From NCBI RefSeq assembly GCF_029223545.1, contig NZ_CP097870.1:1550001-1614000 (forward strand): a stretch of 64,000 nt of DNA, given 5' to 3'. A program made the translations under genes and the position numbers. Shown one piece after another: positions 47,377 through 57,678 of the stretch. The notes under the pieces are model-generated. The model did no database searches, was not told the DNA's origin, and saw nothing but the letters and a program-made list of their open reading frames with translations. How positions within the stretch are numbered: the stretch's first letter is position 1; each line of letters begins with the position of its first letter. The stretch is from Thauera sp. GDN1. Lineage in GTDB: Bacteria > Pseudomonadota > Gammaproteobacteria > Burkholderiales > Rhodocyclaceae.

Positions 47377-47392
47377 CCTTTGCAGGTCGGGC

Positions 47393-49249
47393 TTAAAGTT
47401 CCAGTGCGCGCTGGATGCTGGCGAGGATGCCTGGCTTGTCGAGGCCTGCGGAGGCGAGCAGCTGCGCCTGGTCGCCGTGGTCGATGAAATGGTCGGGCAG
47501 GCCCAGGCGCAGCACCCGGGGGCGCTGCGCGAGGCCGTCCACCACGCGCGCGACTTCGGAGCCGGCGCCGCCGATCACCGCGTTCTCCTCGATGGTCACC
47601 AGCAGCTCGTGGGTGGCGGCGAGCTCCGCCACCAGGGCCTCGTCGAGCGGCTTGATGAAGCGCATGTTGGCGACGGTGGCGTCGAGCGCCTCGCCGATCT
47701 CGCCCGCGACCGGCACCAGGCTGCCGAAGGCGAGCAGGGCGACGCGCCTGCCGCGGCGCAGGACCTCGCCCTTGCCGATCGGCAGCGCCTGCATCTGCGC
47801 CTGCGGGGTGACGCCGGTGCCGCCGCCGCGCGGATAGCGCACCGCGCTCGGGCCGCGGTGCTGCACCGCGGTGAACAACATCTGCCGGCATTCGTTCTCG
47901 TCCGCCGGCGCCATCACCACCATGTTGGGGATGCAGGCGAGGTAGGACAGGTCGAAGGCGCCGTGGTGGGTGGCGCCGTCCGCGCCCACCAGGCCGCCGC
48001 GGTCGATCGCGAACACCACCTGCAGGTTCTGCAGCGCCACGTCGTGGATCAGCTGGTCGTAGGCGCGCTGCAGGAAGGTGGAGTAGATCGCCACCACCGG
48101 CACGAAGCCCTCGCACGCCATGCCGGCGGCGAAGGTCACCGCGTGCTGCTCGGCGATGCCGACGTCGAAGTAGCGATCCGGATATTCGTGGGCGAAGCGC
48201 ACCAGGCCCGAGCCCTCGCGCATCGCCGGGGTAATGCCGACGATGCGCGCATCGGCCTTCGCCATGTCGCACAGCCAGTCGCCGAACACCTGGGTATAGG
48301 TCAGCTTGCCGCCGCCCTTGCCGGCCTGGATGCCAGCGGTGTGGTCGAACTTCGATACGCCGTGGTAGAGGATCGGGTCGGCCTCGGCGAGCTTGTAGCC
48401 CTGGCCCTTCTTGGTGATCACGTGCAGGAACTGCGGGCCCTCGAGTTTCTTCAGGTTCTGCAGTGTGGGGATCAGCGCGTCGAGGTCGTGGCCGTCGATC
48501 GGGCCGTAGTAGTGGAAGCCGAACTCCTCGAACAGCGTGCCCGGGCTGATCATGCCCTTGGCGTATTCCTCGACCTTGCGCGCGAGTTCGGCCACCGGCG
48601 GTGCCATGCCGAGCACCTTCTCGCCGACGCGGCGGGCGGTGTTGTAGGTCGATCCGGACAGCATGCGGGCGAGGATCTTGGTGAGCGCGCCCACCGGCGG
48701 CGAGATCGACATCTCGTTGTCGTTGAGGATCACCAGCAGGTTGATGTCCTCGATGTCGCCGGCGTTGTTGAGCGCCTCGAAGGCCATGCCGGCGCTCATC
48801 GCGCCGTCGCCGATCACCGCGATCGCGTGGCGGTCTTCCTTGCGCGCGCGGGCGGCGACCGCCATGCCGAGCGCGGCCGAGATCGAAGTGGATGAGTGCG
48901 CAGTGCCGAAGGTGTCGTACTCGCTCTCGCAGCGGCGCGGGAAGCCGGAGATGCCGCCGAAATGGCGCAGGCCCGACATCGCGCTGCGCCGGCCGGTGAG
49001 CACCTTGTGGCCGTAGGTCTGGTGGCCCACGTCCCAGACGATGCGGTCGTGGGGCGTGTTGAAGACGTAATGCAGCGCGATGCTGAGCTCGACCGTGCCC
49101 AGGTTCGACGACAGGTGGCCGCCGGTCTTCGAGACCGATTCGATCAGGAAGGCGCGCAGCTCGTTGGCGAGGGGGGCGAGGTCGCGGCGGTCGAGCGCCC
49201 GCAGCTCGGCGGGCGAGTCGATGCGTTCCAGATGGGGGTAGGGGGCCAT
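47393..49249 (-). CDS. dxs: 1-deoxy-D-xylulose-5-phosphate synthase
   Basis: Dxs makes DXP from pyruvate and glyceraldehyde-3-phosphate with thiamine diphosphate, the entry to the MEP isoprenoid pathway. The 618 residues show the conserved His in [14 protein letters not shown], the ThDP motif [20 protein letters not shown] to NDNEMSIS, the DRxG transketolase segment [18 protein letters not shown] and the Glu in [13 protein letters not shown]. The ATG at 49249 is the only sensible start. ispA lies 39 bp upstream on the same strand. Confidence 0.98.
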   Translation of the reverse strand: MAPYPHLERIDSPAELRALDRRDLAPLANELRAFLIESVSKTGGHLSSNLGTVELSIALHYVFNTPHDRIVWDVGHQTYGHKVLTGRRSAMSGLRHFGGISGFPRRCESEYDTFGTAHSSTSISAALGMAVAARARKEDRHAIAVIGDGAMSAGMAFEALNNAGDIEDINLLVILNDNEMSISPPVGALTKILARMLSGSTYNTARRVGEKVLGMAPPVAELARKVEEYAKGMISPGTLFEEFGFHYYGPIDGHDLDALIPTLQNLKKLEGPQFLHVITKKGQGYKLAEADPILYHGVSKFDHTAGIQAGKGGGKLTYTQVFGDWLCDMAKADARIVGITPAMREGSGLVRFAHEYPDRYFDVGIAEQHAVTFAAGMACEGFVPVVAIYSTFLQRAYDQLIHDVALQNLQVVFAIDRGGLVGADGATHHGAFDLSYLACIPNMVVMAPADENECRQMLFTAVQHRGPSAVRYPRGGGTGVTPQAQMQALPIGKGEVLRRGRRVALLAFGSLVPVAGEIGEALDATVANMRFIKPLDEALVAELAATHELLVTIEENAVIGGAGSEVARVVDGLAQRPRVLRLGLPDHFIDHGDQAQLLASAGLDKPGILASIQRALEL

Positions 49250-49288
49250 GGAAGATCCGGCGTTATGTTCGTTGTTCTTCGCGGTCGG

Positions 49289-50197
49289 TCAGAAGGCGCG
49301 ATGCACGACGTAGTCGGCGAGCTGTTCCAGACGCAGCGCGCGCGCGCCGAAGGGGCGCAGCGTGGCCTTCGCGTCCGCCAGCATGTCCTCCGCCAGCTGG
49401 CGGGCCTCGGCGAGGCCGAGGAGGCTGACGTAGGTCGGCTTGTCGTTCTCGGCGTCCTTGCCGGCGGTCTTGCCGAGGGTCGCGGTGTCGGCCGCGGCGT
49501 CGAGGATGTCGTCGACGACCTGGAACAGCAGTCCGACCACCTTGGCGTAGTGGTCGAGGCGGGCCAGCTCGTCCGCGCCGAGCGCCTGCCCCGCGCGTGC
49601 GCCTAGCAGCACTGCGGCGCGGATCAGCGCCCCGGTCTTGTGCACGTGCATGAACTCGAGCTCCGCGCGCCCAAGCTGCATCCCCACCGAGGCGAGGTCG
49701 ATGGCCTGGCCGCCGGCCATGCCGCGCGAACCGGACGCCACCGCGAGGTGCGCGACCATCGCCAGCTGGGCGGCGGGATCGGCGCCGATCGGCGCCTCTG
49801 CCAGGACCTGGAAGGCGAGCGTCTGCAGGGCGTCGCCGGCGAGCAGCGCGGTGGCCTCGTCGTACTCGACATGCACGGTCGGCTTGCCGCGGCGCAGCAC
49901 ATCGTCGTCCATGCACGGCATGTCGTCGTGCACCAGCGAGTAGGCGTGGATCAGCTCGACCGCACAGGCGACGCGGTCGATGTCCGCAGCGGAAGCGCCG
50001 GCCAGCTCGCCGGCGGCGTGCGCGAGCAGCGGGCGCACGCGCTTGCCGCCACCGAGCACGGCATAGCGCATCGCCTCGTGCAGGCGCTGCGGCGCGATCG
50101 TGGGCTCGGGCAGCACGCCGGCGAGGGCGGTCTCGGTGCGCTGCTGGATCTGCGCCATCCAGTCGGTGAAGGAGAGGGGCGTTCGGGTGTCGTTCAT
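49289..50197 (-). CDS. ispA: Farnesyl diphosphate synthase (geranyltranstransferase)
   Basis: IspA condenses IPP with DMAPP and GPP to farnesyl diphosphate. The 302 residues hold the first Asp-rich motif LVHDDMPCMDDDVLRRG and the second LLFQVVDDILD, with GGKRVRPLL at the N-terminal side. The two residues before the first motif are Leu-Val after a Tyr-Ser (HAYSLVHDD), the usual pattern for C15 products. Its ATG overlaps the xseB stop (ATGA). xseB-ispA-dxs is a standard proteobacterial operon. Confidence 0.96.
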   Translation of the reverse strand: MNDTRTPLSFTDWMAQIQQRTETALAGVLPEPTIAPQRLHEAMRYAVLGGGKRVRPLLAHAAGELAGASAADIDRVACAVELIHAYSLVHDDMPCMDDDVLRRGKPTVHVEYDEATALLAGDALQTLAFQVLAEAPIGADPAAQLAMVAHLAVASGSRGMAGGQAIDLASVGMQLGRAELEFMHVHKTGALIRAAVLLGARAGQALGADELARLDHYAKVVGLLFQVVDDILDAAADTATLGKTAGKDAENDKPTYVSLLGLAEARQLAEDMLADAKATLRPFGARALRLEQLADYVVHRAF

Positions 50198-50451
50198 GCG
50201 CCGGCCTTGTCTTGGTCGCGTCCGTCGTCGTCGACGGGAAGGTCCACCAGGGCTTCGCCCTCGAGCACCTTGATGCGCTGCTCCGCCGCGCTCAGCGTGG
50301 CCTGGCAATGGCGGAGGAGGTTGACGCCGCGCTGGTAGCGGGCGAGAGCGTCTTCGAGCGGAAGGTTGCCCGACTCCATCTCCTGGACGATGGCTTCGAG
50401 CTCGGAGATCGCCGCTTCGAATGTCTTGGGAGGGGTTGCCGACTTGGGCAT
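50194..50451 (-). CDS. xseB: Exodeoxyribonuclease VII small subunit
   Basis: The 85-residue helical small subunit binds XseA to form the single-strand-specific nuclease. The signature FEAAISELEAIVQEMESGNLPLEDALARYQRG is clear, with an acidic tail. The ATG at 50451 gives MPKSATPPKT. It is first in xseB-ispA-dxs and is coupled to ispA by a 4-bp overlap; xseA is not in the window. Confidence 0.95.
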   Translation of the reverse strand: MPKSATPPKTFEAAISELEAIVQEMESGNLPLEDALARYQRGVNLLRHCQATLSAAEQRIKVLEGEALVDLPVDDDGRDQDKAGA

Positions 50452-50576
50452 GGATGAATATCTGCGCGGCAAAAGCGGGAAAATAACCGAATGCGGGTCT
50501 GGCGGTCAAACGGGGTCTGACATACACTAACTCGTTTATTTTTCCGGATTTCTTGTCCGCAAGAGGAGGTTCGGGG

Positions 50577-51683
50577 ATGTCCGACATCGCTTCCAAGGCT
50601 CAACTGGCCCAGGCCGTTTCCCAACTGCCTGTTTCCTGGTACTTCGACGAGAAGGTTTTCGAGGTGGAGAAGAAGCTCCTCTTCGATGCCGGCCCGGGGT
50701 ACGTCGGCCATGAGCTGATGGTGCCCGAGGTCGGCAACTACCGTTCGCTCGAGTGGCTCGATCATTCCAAGCTGCTGTTCCGCACCGAGGCGGGCGTGCA
50801 CCAGATGTCCAACGTCTGCCGCCATCGCCAGGCGATCATGCTGCAGGGCAGCGGCACCACCGAGCACGTGGTGTGCCCGGTGCACCGGTGGACCTACGAC
50901 CAGCAGGGTGCGCTGATCGGCGCGCCGCATTTCGCCGAGAAGCCCTGCCTGGGACTCAAGCGCGATGCGCTCGAGAACTGGAACGGCCTGCTGTTCAAGG
51001 GGCCGCGCTCGGCCACCGCCGACCTCGCCGGCATGAAGGTCGCGGGCGAGCTCGACTTCAGCGGTTACAAGCTCGACCGCGTCGAGATCCACCAGTGCAA
51101 CTACAACTGGAAGACCTTCATCGAGGTCTATCTCGAGGACTACCACGTCGTTCCCTTCCACCCCGGCCTGGGCAACTTCGTGACCTGCGACGACCTGTCC
51201 TGGCAGTTCGGCGACTGGTACTCGGTGCAGCAGGTGGGCATCACCTCGCTCGCCAAGCCGGGCTCGGCGACCTACGCCAAGTGGCATCGGGCGGTACTCG
51301 ACTACTACGGCGAGAAGAAGCCGGAGCACGGCGCGATCTGGCTCACCTACTACCCGAACATCATGGTCGAGTGGTACCCGCACGTGCTGGTGGTGAGCAC
51401 GCTGATCCCGACCGATGTGAACAAGACCACCAACGTGGTCGAGTTCTACTATCCCGAGGACATCGTCGAGTTCGAGCGCGAGTTCGTCGAGGCCGAGCAG
51501 GCCGCGTACATGGAGACGGCGATCGAGGACGACGACATCGCCGAGCGCATGGACCGCGGCCGGCTGGCGCTGATGAAGGAAGGGCGCAACGAGGTCGGCC
51601 CCTACCAGTCGCCGTTCGAGGACGGGATGCAGCACTTCCACGAGTTCTACCGGCGCATCATGGAGCCGCACATCGGCGGCTGA
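50577..51683 (+). CDS. Rieske-type non-heme iron oxygenase, substrate unknown
   Basis: A 368-residue oxygenase alpha-subunit-like protein. The Rieske [2Fe-2S] ligands are Cys81/His83 (NVCRHRQ) and Cys100/His103 (VCPVHRW). The catalytic domain has the mononuclear-iron ligands His190 and His195 in YLEDYHVVPFHPG after NYNWKTFIE, so it looks complete. No ferredoxin, reductase or beta subunit gene is adjacent, so electron donors must be encoded elsewhere. A strong AGAGGAGG lies 7 nt before the ATG. It is divergent from xseB-ispA-dxs and next to ispH, which hints at isoprenoid or quinone chemistry, but this is inference only. Confidence 0.88.
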   Translation: MSDIASKAQLAQAVSQLPVSWYFDEKVFEVEKKLLFDAGPGYVGHELMVPEVGNYRSLEWLDHSKLLFRTEAGVHQMSNVCRHRQAIMLQGSGTTEHVVCPVHRWTYDQQGALIGAPHFAEKPCLGLKRDALENWNGLLFKGPRSATADLAGMKVAGELDFSGYKLDRVEIHQCNYNWKTFIEVYLEDYHVVPFHPGLGNFVTCDDLSWQFGDWYSVQQVGITSLAKPGSATYAKWHRAVLDYYGEKKPEHGAIWLTYYPNIMVEWYPHVLVVSTLIPTDVNKTTNVVEFYYPEDIVEFEREFVEAEQAAYMETAIEDDDIAERMDRGRLALMKEGRNEVGPYQSPFEDGMQHFHEFYRRIMEPHIGG

Positions 51684-51742
51684 ATGCGGGGCGGCTCTGC
51701 GCGCGCTGCGGGGCATTTGGCTTCGGGCTCGGGCAGAAGGAC

Positions 51743-51805
51743 ATCGCGGCATCGGCCGCTCCCACAGGGTGCTTCCAGCCGTGTGGGAGCGGTGGATGCC
51801 GCGAT
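51743..51805. repeat. REP-like inverted pair after the Rieske gene
   Basis: Arms 51743-51766 and 51782-51805 (24 nt each, loop 15) pair with two mismatches and contain CCGCTCCCAC / GTGGGAGCGG like the element at 4480-4569. The right arm is followed by TGTTTTCG, so it may also terminate transcription between the convergent Rieske and ispH genes. Confidence 0.75.
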
Positions 51806-51832
51806 TGTTTTCGTCCAGCGCGTCCGCGCACC

Positions 51833-52771
51833 TCAGCGCACGTCCTGCAGCTCCTTCGGCAGCGGGAAGGTCACCTTCTCCGGCACGCCGTCGAGGTTGC
51901 GCACCGGGCCGCCGCTGAGTTCCTTCAAGCGCGCGATCACCTCGTCCACCAGCACTTCCGGCGCCGAGGCACCCGCGGTGACGCCGATGCGGCGCCTTCC
52001 TTCCACCCAGGCCGGATCGATGCCGGCGGCGTTGTCGACCAGGTAGGCCGGCACGCCGCGCAGTTCGGCGACTTCGCGCAGGCGGTTGGAGTTGGAGCTG
52101 TTCTTCGAGCCCACCACGAACACCACGTCGGCGTGCGGGGTCATGAACTTGACCGCGTCCTGGCGATTCTGCGTGGCGTAGCAGATGTCGTCCTTCTTCG
52201 GGCCGACGATGTCGGGGAAGCGCGTGCGCAAGGCATCGACGATGGTGGCGGCGTCATCCACCGACAGTGTGGTCTGGGTCACGTAGGCGAGCTTGTCAGG
52301 GTCGGCGACCTGCAGTGCGGCGACGTCCTCGGGGGTCTCGACCAGATGGATGCCGGTGTTGACCTGGCCCATCGTCCCCTCGACCTCGGGGTGGCCCTTG
52401 TGACCGATCATGATGATCTCGCGGCCCTGGTCGCGCATGCGGCCGACCTCGATATGCACCTTGGTGACCAGCGGGCAGGTGGCGTCGAACACGCGCAGGC
52501 CGCGGCGCTCGGCTTCCTCGCGCACCGCCAGCGAGACGCCGTGAGCCGAGAAGATCACCGTGTTGCCGGCGGGCACCTCGTCGAGCTCGTCCACGAAGAT
52601 CGCGCCCTTGTTGCGCAGGTCGTCCACCACGAACTTGTTGTGCACGACCTCGTGGCGCACGTAGATCGGCGCGCCGAAGCGCTGCAGCGCGCGCTCGACG
52701 ATCTCGATCGCGCGCTCGACGCCGGCGCAGAAGCCGCGCGGATTGGCGAGGAGGATTTCCTTGTCGTTCAT
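51833..52771 (-). CDS. ispH: 4-hydroxy-3-methylbut-2-enyl diphosphate reductase
   Basis: IspH performs the last MEP-pathway step, giving IPP and DMAPP, with a [4Fe-4S] cluster. The three cluster Cys are Cys15 ([11 protein letters not shown]), Cys99 (FDATCPLV) and Cys197 ([11 protein letters not shown]); the proton-donor Glu is in [10 protein letters not shown]. The 312-residue length is normal. It is last in ribF-ileS-lspA-fkpB-ispH, an arrangement shared by many proteobacteria. Confidence 0.97.
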   Translation of the reverse strand: MNDKEILLANPRGFCAGVERAIEIVERALQRFGAPIYVRHEVVHNKFVVDDLRNKGAIFVDELDEVPAGNTVIFSAHGVSLAVREEAERRGLRVFDATCPLVTKVHIEVGRMRDQGREIIMIGHKGHPEVEGTMGQVNTGIHLVETPEDVAALQVADPDKLAYVTQTTLSVDDAATIVDALRTRFPDIVGPKKDDICYATQNRQDAVKFMTPHADVVFVVGSKNSSNSNRLREVAELRGVPAYLVDNAAGIDPAWVEGRRRIGVTAGASAPEVLVDEVIARLKELSGGPVRNLDGVPEKVTFPLPKELQDVR

Positions 52772-52803
52772 TGCTTGTCTCTGTGGGGTGTTGCCGGTGG
52801 TGC

Positions 52804-53232
52804 TCAGGAGATTCCGATCACCTGCACCTCGAAGCGGATCGCCTTGCCCGCGAGCGGGTGGTTGAAGTCGATCAGCGCCGACTGCGCGTCGATCTCGCGC
52901 ACCAGGCCGGAGTAGCGCGAGCCGTCGGGGGCGGTGAATTCCATGATGCTCATGGCTTCGATCTCCTCGTCCGGCATGTGTTCGCGCTTGACGCGCTCGA
53001 CCAGCTCCTCGCGGTAGGGGCCGAAGGCCTCGTCGGCCGCGAGTTCGAAGACGTGGTGGGTGCCGGGCATCAGGCCGATCAGCAGCTTCTCCATCGCCGG
53101 CAGCATTTCGCCGGCGCCCAGCTGTAGCGTGGCGGGGGTGGCGTTGAAGGTGCTGATCAGCGGCTGGCCGCTCGGCAGCGAGATGCGGTAATGCAGGGTG
53201 ACGAGGCTGTTGGCCTGGATCGCTTCGCTCAA
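52804..53232 (-). CDS. fkpB: FKBP-type peptidyl-prolyl isomerase, SlpA type
   Basis: A 142-residue cytoplasmic FKBP with inserted flap domain, related to SlyD but without a His-rich tail. Motifs include [17 protein letters not shown] and [21 protein letters not shown]. The start is TTG at 53232, inside the lspA stop (TTGA), with GGGAG 7 nt upstream; no in-frame ATG gives a complete FKBP domain. It sits in the lspA-ispH operon as in E. coli. Confidence 0.9.
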   Translation of the reverse strand: MSEAIQANSLVTLHYRISLPSGQPLISTFNATPATLQLGAGEMLPAMEKLLIGLMPGTHHVFELAADEAFGPYREELVERVKREHMPDEEIEAMSIMEFTAPDGSRYSGLVREIDAQSALIDFNHPLAGKAIRFEVQVIGIS

Positions 53233-53759
53233 GATGGTGCTCCCGGTCGGGGCTGGTCCTTGCTGGCGGCGCCGAAGATCTGGCCCCACAGCATCAGCAC
53301 GACGCCCACGGTGATGGCCGAGTCGGCCAGGTTGAATGCCGGCCAGCTCCAGCCGGCGTAATGGAAGTGCAGGAAGTCGACCACCGCGCCGTGCACCAGG
53401 CGGTCATAGACGTTGCCGAGCGCGCCGCCGATGATCAGCGCGAAGGCCGCCGGGAGCAGCTTCTCGTGGCGGTGGTGGTGCATCAGCGTGAGCAGCCAGG
53501 CGCTGATGCCCAGCGCCAGCACGGTGAAGAACCAGCGCTGCCAGCCGCCGTGTTCGGCGAGGAAGCTGAACGCCGCGCCGGTGTTGAACACCAGCACGAG
53601 GTCGAAGAAGCCGGTGATCGTGATCACCTGGCCGGGCTGCAGGTTCGCCATCACCAGCTGCTTGGTGAGCTGGTCGAGCACGCCGACCACCACGGCGAGG
53701 ATCAGCCAGGGCAGCATCAGCGACAGCGCGCTGCGCGCCTGGGGCGTCGGGCGGGACAT
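53229..53759 (-). CDS. lspA: Lipoprotein signal peptidase (signal peptidase II)
   Basis: LspA is the inner-membrane aspartyl protease that removes signal peptides from diacylated prolipoproteins. It has four helices and the catalytic pair is visible in [16 protein letters not shown] (Asp) and [11 protein letters not shown] (Asp). [10 protein letters not shown] is the N-terminal signature. The start is uncertain: ATG at 53759 (176 residues, used here), 53765 or 53786, the last overlapping the ileS end by 8 bp. None has a good ribosome site. Confidence 0.93.
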   Translation of the reverse strand: MSRPTPQARSALSLMLPWLILAVVVGVLDQLTKQLVMANLQPGQVITITGFFDLVLVFNTGAAFSFLAEHGGWQRWFFTVLALGISAWLLTLMHHHRHEKLLPAAFALIIGGALGNVYDRLVHGAVVDFLHFHYAGWSWPAFNLADSAITVGVVLMLWGQIFGAASKDQPRPGAPS

Positions 53760-53778
53760 CGTCATCGTGCGGGCCGCG

Positions 53779-56595
53779 TCAGGCATGGGCGCGAGTTTCG
53801 CCTTCGCCGAACAGGTTGCTCACGCAGCGGCCGCACAGGGTCGGGTGCTCGGCGTGGCTGCCCACCGATTCGACGTAGTGCCAGCAGCGCTCGCACTTCT
53901 GCGCCGCGCTCGGGGTGGCGACGATGCGCTCGTCCTCGACGCCGGCGACTTCGCTCAGCGTGGCCGCGGAGGTCATGGTGACGAAGCGCAGGTCCTCGCC
54001 CAGGCTGGCCATCGCGGCGAACTTGTCGGCGGTGAGCGCGAGTTCGAGTTCGGCCTGCAGCGAGGCGCCGACCTTGCCTTCGGTACGCAGCGCCTCGATG
54101 ACCTTGAGGCCCTCGGCGCGCACCGCGCGGATGCTCTCCCAGCGCGCGATCAGGCCGGCTTCGCCCTCCTGCGCGGGCAGGGCGTGGAAGGTGTGCAGCA
54201 TCACGCTGTCGGCTTCCTCGCCGGCTTTTGCCGGATTGAGAATGGCCCAGGCTTCCTCGGCGGTGAAGGACAGGATCGGCGCCATCAGCTTCAACAGCGT
54301 CTGCGTGATGTGCCACAGCGCGGTCTGCGCGGCGCGGCGCGGCAGGCTGCCGGCGGCGGTGGTGTACAGGCGGTCCTTGAGGATGTCGAGGTAGAAGGCG
54401 CCGAGGTCTTCGGCACAGAACACCTGCAGCGCCTGCACCACGCGGTGGAATTCCATCTTCGCGTAGTCGGCTTCGGCCTGCTGCGCGAGCTGGCGGGTGA
54501 AGGCGAGCGCGTAGCGGTCCAGATCCATCCACTGCTCGAGCGGCACCGCGTCCTTGGCGATGTCGAAGTCGGCGGTGTTGGCGAGCAGGAAGCGCAGGGT
54601 ATTGCGCACGCGGCGATAGACCTCGACCACGCGGTCGAGGATCTCCTTGGAGATCGACAGCTCGCCCGAGTAGTCGGTGGATGCCACCCACAGACGCAGG
54701 ATCTCGGCGCCGAGCTTGCCCGTGACCTCCTGCGGCACGACCACGTTGCCGAGCGACTTGCTCATCTTGCGCCCGGCGCCATCCACTGCGAAGCCGTGGG
54801 TGAGCAGGCTGCGGTAGGGCGCGTGGCCGTCGATCGCGCAGCCGGTCAGGAGCGACGAGTGGAACCAGCCGCGGTGCTGGTCCGAGCCTTCCAGGTACAT
54901 GTCGGCGCGCGGGCCTTCCGGGTGGCCGTCGTTGTGCGAGCCGCGCAGCACGTGCTTGTGCGTGGTGCCGGAGTCGAACCAGACGTCGAGCGTGTCGCTG
55001 ATCTTGTCGTACTGCGCGGCCTCGGCGCCGAGCAGCTCGGTGGCATCGAGCTTGAACCAGGCCTCGATGCCTTCCTTCTCCACGCGCAGCGCGACCGCTT
55101 CCATCAGCTCGACCGTGCGCGGATGCAGCTCGCCGGTCTCCTTGTGCAGGAAGAAGGGGATCGGCACGCCCCAGTTGCGCTGGCGCGAGATGCACCAGTC
55201 GGGGCGGTTGGCGATCATCGCGTGCAGGCGCGCCTGGCCCCAGGCCGGGTAGAACTTGGTCGCCTCGACCGCGCGCAGCGCACGCTCGCGCAGCGTCGAG
55301 CCGTCGGCTGCGACCTTGTCCATGCCGACGAACCACTGCGCGGTGGCGCGATAGACCAGCGGGGTCTTGTGGCGCCAGCAGTGCATGTAGCTGTGGGTGA
55401 TCTTGCCGTGCGACAGCAGGGTGCCGACCTCGGCGAGCTTGTCGACGATGGCGGGGTTGGCCTTCCAGATGTTCATGCCGCCGAAGAAAGGCAGATCGGG
55501 CACGTATTCCCCACCGCCCATCACCAGCGACAGGATCTCCTCGTTGCTGCGGCCGTAGGCGCGCCACGAGTTGAAGTCATCCACGCCATGCGCCGGGGAC
55601 GAGTGCACGATGCCGGTGCCGGCGTCGATGCCGACGTATTCGGCCAGATACACCGGCGACACGCGGTCGTAGAAGGGGTGGCGGAACTCGATGCGATCCA
55701 GCGCCGCGCCCTTGGCGGTGGCGACGATCGTGCCCTCGAGCTGGTAGCGCTGCAGCGCTGATTGGACGAGGTCCTTGGCCAGGACCAGGAGGCGATCGCC
55801 AACATCGACCAGCGCGTAATCGAACTCGGGATGGGCGTTGAGCGCCTGGTTGGCGGGGATGGTCCACGGCGTGGTGGTCCAGATCACCGCGGCGGCGGGC
55901 TTGTCGAGCTTGGCCAGGCCGAAGGCGGCGGCAAGCTTCCCCGCGTGTTCGGCAGAAACCGGGAAGGCGACGTCGATGGTCGGCGAGGCCTTGTCGGCGT
56001 ACTCGACCTCGGCCTCGGCCAGCGCCGAGCCGCAGTCGAAGCACCAGTTCACCGGCTTCAGGCCCTTGAACACGTAGCCGTTCTTCGTCATCTCGGCGAG
56101 CGCGCGGATCTCGTTGGCCTCGTTGGCGAAGTCCATCGTGCGGTAGGGGTTGTCCCAGTCGCCGAGCACGCCGAGGCGGATGAAGTCGGCCTTCTGGATC
56201 TCGATCTGCTCCGCGGCGTAGGCCCGGCACAGCTCGCGCACCTTGTCCGCGGGCAGGTTCTTGCCGTGGGTGACCTCGACCTTGTGCTCGATCGGCAGGC
56301 CGTGGCAGTCCCAGCCCGGCACGTAGGGCGCGTCGAAGCCGGCGAGCGTCTTCGAGCGCACGATGATGTCCTTGAGGATCTTGTTCAGCGCGTGGCCGAT
56401 GTGCAGGCTGCCGTTGGCGTAGGGCGGGCCGTCGTGGAGCACGAACTTGGGCCGGCCGGCGCTGGCCTTGCGGATGCGCTGGTAGAGCTTTTTCTGCTGC
56501 CAGTCGGCGATCCAGTTCGGCTCGCGCTTGGGCAGGTCGCCGCGCATCGGGAAGGGGGTGTCGGGCAGGTTGAGCGTCTTGCGGTAGTCGGCCAT
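53779..56595 (-). CDS. ileS: Isoleucyl-tRNA synthetase
   Basis: The 938-residue class I synthetase charges and proofreads tRNA-Ile. HIGH motif is in [21 protein letters not shown] and KMSKS in [15 protein letters not shown]. The CP1 editing domain has [14 protein letters not shown]. The C-terminal zinc site is CERCWHYV...CGRC. The length and bacterial type I features suggest a mupirocin-sensitive form, by family knowledge. It lies between ribF and lspA. Confidence 0.98.
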   Translation of the reverse strand: MADYRKTLNLPDTPFPMRGDLPKREPNWIADWQQKKLYQRIRKASAGRPKFVLHDGPPYANGSLHIGHALNKILKDIIVRSKTLAGFDAPYVPGWDCHGLPIEHKVEVTHGKNLPADKVRELCRAYAAEQIEIQKADFIRLGVLGDWDNPYRTMDFANEANEIRALAEMTKNGYVFKGLKPVNWCFDCGSALAEAEVEYADKASPTIDVAFPVSAEHAGKLAAAFGLAKLDKPAAAVIWTTTPWTIPANQALNAHPEFDYALVDVGDRLLVLAKDLVQSALQRYQLEGTIVATAKGAALDRIEFRHPFYDRVSPVYLAEYVGIDAGTGIVHSSPAHGVDDFNSWRAYGRSNEEILSLVMGGGEYVPDLPFFGGMNIWKANPAIVDKLAEVGTLLSHGKITHSYMHCWRHKTPLVYRATAQWFVGMDKVAADGSTLRERALRAVEATKFYPAWGQARLHAMIANRPDWCISRQRNWGVPIPFFLHKETGELHPRTVELMEAVALRVEKEGIEAWFKLDATELLGAEAAQYDKISDTLDVWFDSGTTHKHVLRGSHNDGHPEGPRADMYLEGSDQHRGWFHSSLLTGCAIDGHAPYRSLLTHGFAVDGAGRKMSKSLGNVVVPQEVTGKLGAEILRLWVASTDYSGELSISKEILDRVVEVYRRVRNTLRFLLANTADFDIAKDAVPLEQWMDLDRYALAFTRQLAQQAEADYAKMEFHRVVQALQVFCAEDLGAFYLDILKDRLYTTAAGSLPRRAAQTALWHITQTLLKLMAPILSFTAEEAWAILNPAKAGEEADSVMLHTFHALPAQEGEAGLIARWESIRAVRAEGLKVIEALRTEGKVGASLQAELELALTADKFAAMASLGEDLRFVTMTSAATLSEVAGVEDERIVATPSAAQKCERCWHYVESVGSHAEHPTLCGRCVSNLFGEGETRAHA

Positions 56596-56652
56596 GGCGA
56601 AGTCGGGTGTCGGTTGGGTCGGTACGATTCGGGTGGGCGGGCCTGCGCAGGA

Positions 56653-57597
56653 TCAGGCGGATTCGGAAGCTGGGTGCGCGGTGAACCAGTCGCGCGCGAC
56701 CTGCGCATCGAGCGCGATCTGCGCGCGCAGCGCGTCGAGCGACTCGAACTTGCGCTCCTCGCGCAGCTTGTGCAGGAAGTGCACGCGGATGTGCGCACCG
56801 TAGCAGCTTTGCGTCCAGTCGAAGAGATGGACTTCGAGGCGGGCGCGGCCGCGCGCGGTGGCGGTCGGGCGCACGCCGATGTTGGCGACGCCGGTGACGC
56901 GGCGCCCGGCGAGGCCTTCGACGCTGACCGCATAGACACCGGTCAGTGCCGGGCGGCGATGCTTCATCTGGATGTTGGCGGTCGGGAAACCGAGCTGGCG
57001 GCCGATCTTGTCGCCGTGGCACACGCGGCCGGCGATGCTGTAGGGGCGGCCGAGCAGGCGCGCGGCGTGGGCGAGGTCGGCCTCGGCCAGCGCCTCGCGC
57101 ACCGCCGAGCTGGAGACGCGTTCGCCGTCGACGTCGAGGGTCGGCATCGACTCCACGCCGAAGCCGTGCTGCTCGCCGGCCGCGCGCAGCATCTGGAAAT
57201 TGCCCTGGCGGCGGGCGCCGAAGCAGAAGTCGTCACCGACGAACAGGTGGCGCACCTGCAGTCCGCGCACCAGGGTGTCGGCGATGAAGCTTTCCGCCGT
57301 CTGCGCGGCCAGGCGGGCGTTGAAGCGGCAGATGTAGGTGCGGTCCACGCCCGCGGCGTCGAGCAGCAGCAGCTTCTCGCGCAGCGAGGCGAGGCGGGCG
57401 GGGGCGTCGGCGGGGCTGAAGTATTCGCGCGGATGCGGCTCGAAGGTGAGCACCACTGCCGGCAGGCCGAGAGCGCGGGCCTTTCCGGTCAGCAGCGAAA
57501 GCAGCGCCTGGTGGCCGAGATGCACGCCATCGAAGTTGCCGATGGTGAGCACCGCAGCCGTGTCGGCGTGCTCGGGAATCCCGCGGTGAACCTGCAT
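56653..57597 (-). CDS. ribF: Bifunctional riboflavin kinase / FAD synthetase
   Basis: RibF phosphorylates riboflavin to FMN and adenylylates it to FAD. The 314 residues have the nucleotidyltransferase N-domain TIGNFDGVHLGHQ, FEPHPREYF and SSSAVREAL, and the kinase C-domain GDKIGRQLGFPTANI and GVYAV. The ATG at 57597 is preferred over an in-frame TTG at 57618, which overlaps the -10 box. First gene of ribF-ileS-lspA-fkpB-ispH. Confidence 0.96.
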   Translation of the reverse strand: MQVHRGIPEHADTAAVLTIGNFDGVHLGHQALLSLLTGKARALGLPAVVLTFEPHPREYFSPADAPARLASLREKLLLLDAAGVDRTYICRFNARLAAQTAESFIADTLVRGLQVRHLFVGDDFCFGARRQGNFQMLRAAGEQHGFGVESMPTLDVDGERVSSSAVREALAEADLAHAARLLGRPYSIAGRVCHGDKIGRQLGFPTANIQMKHRRPALTGVYAVSVEGLAGRRVTGVANIGVRPTATARGRARLEVHLFDWTQSCYGAHIRVHFLHKLREERKFESLDALRAQIALDAQVARDWFTAHPASESA

Positions 57598-57617
57598 AAG
57601 CGCCTGAAAAAGGCGCA

Positions 57618-57623
57618 ATTATA
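57618..57623 (-). promoter_or_regulatory. -10 box of the ribF operon
   Basis: Perfect TATAAT on the minus strand, 20 bp before the ribF ATG and directly after the amiC terminator. No recognisable -35 lies at the usual distance, because the terminator stem is there. Confidence 0.6.
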
Positions 57624-57628
57624 GCGAC

Positions 57629-57650
57629 AAAGCCCGCATCTGCGGGCTTT
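57629..57650 (-). terminator. Terminator of tsaE-amiC
   Basis: A perfect 10-bp stem AAAGCCCGCA / TGCGGGCTTT with only 2 nt between arms, 28 bp after the amiC stop. Confidence 0.8.
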
Positions 57651-57678
57651 GCACGATGGCTTGGGCGCCGCGCGGGCT

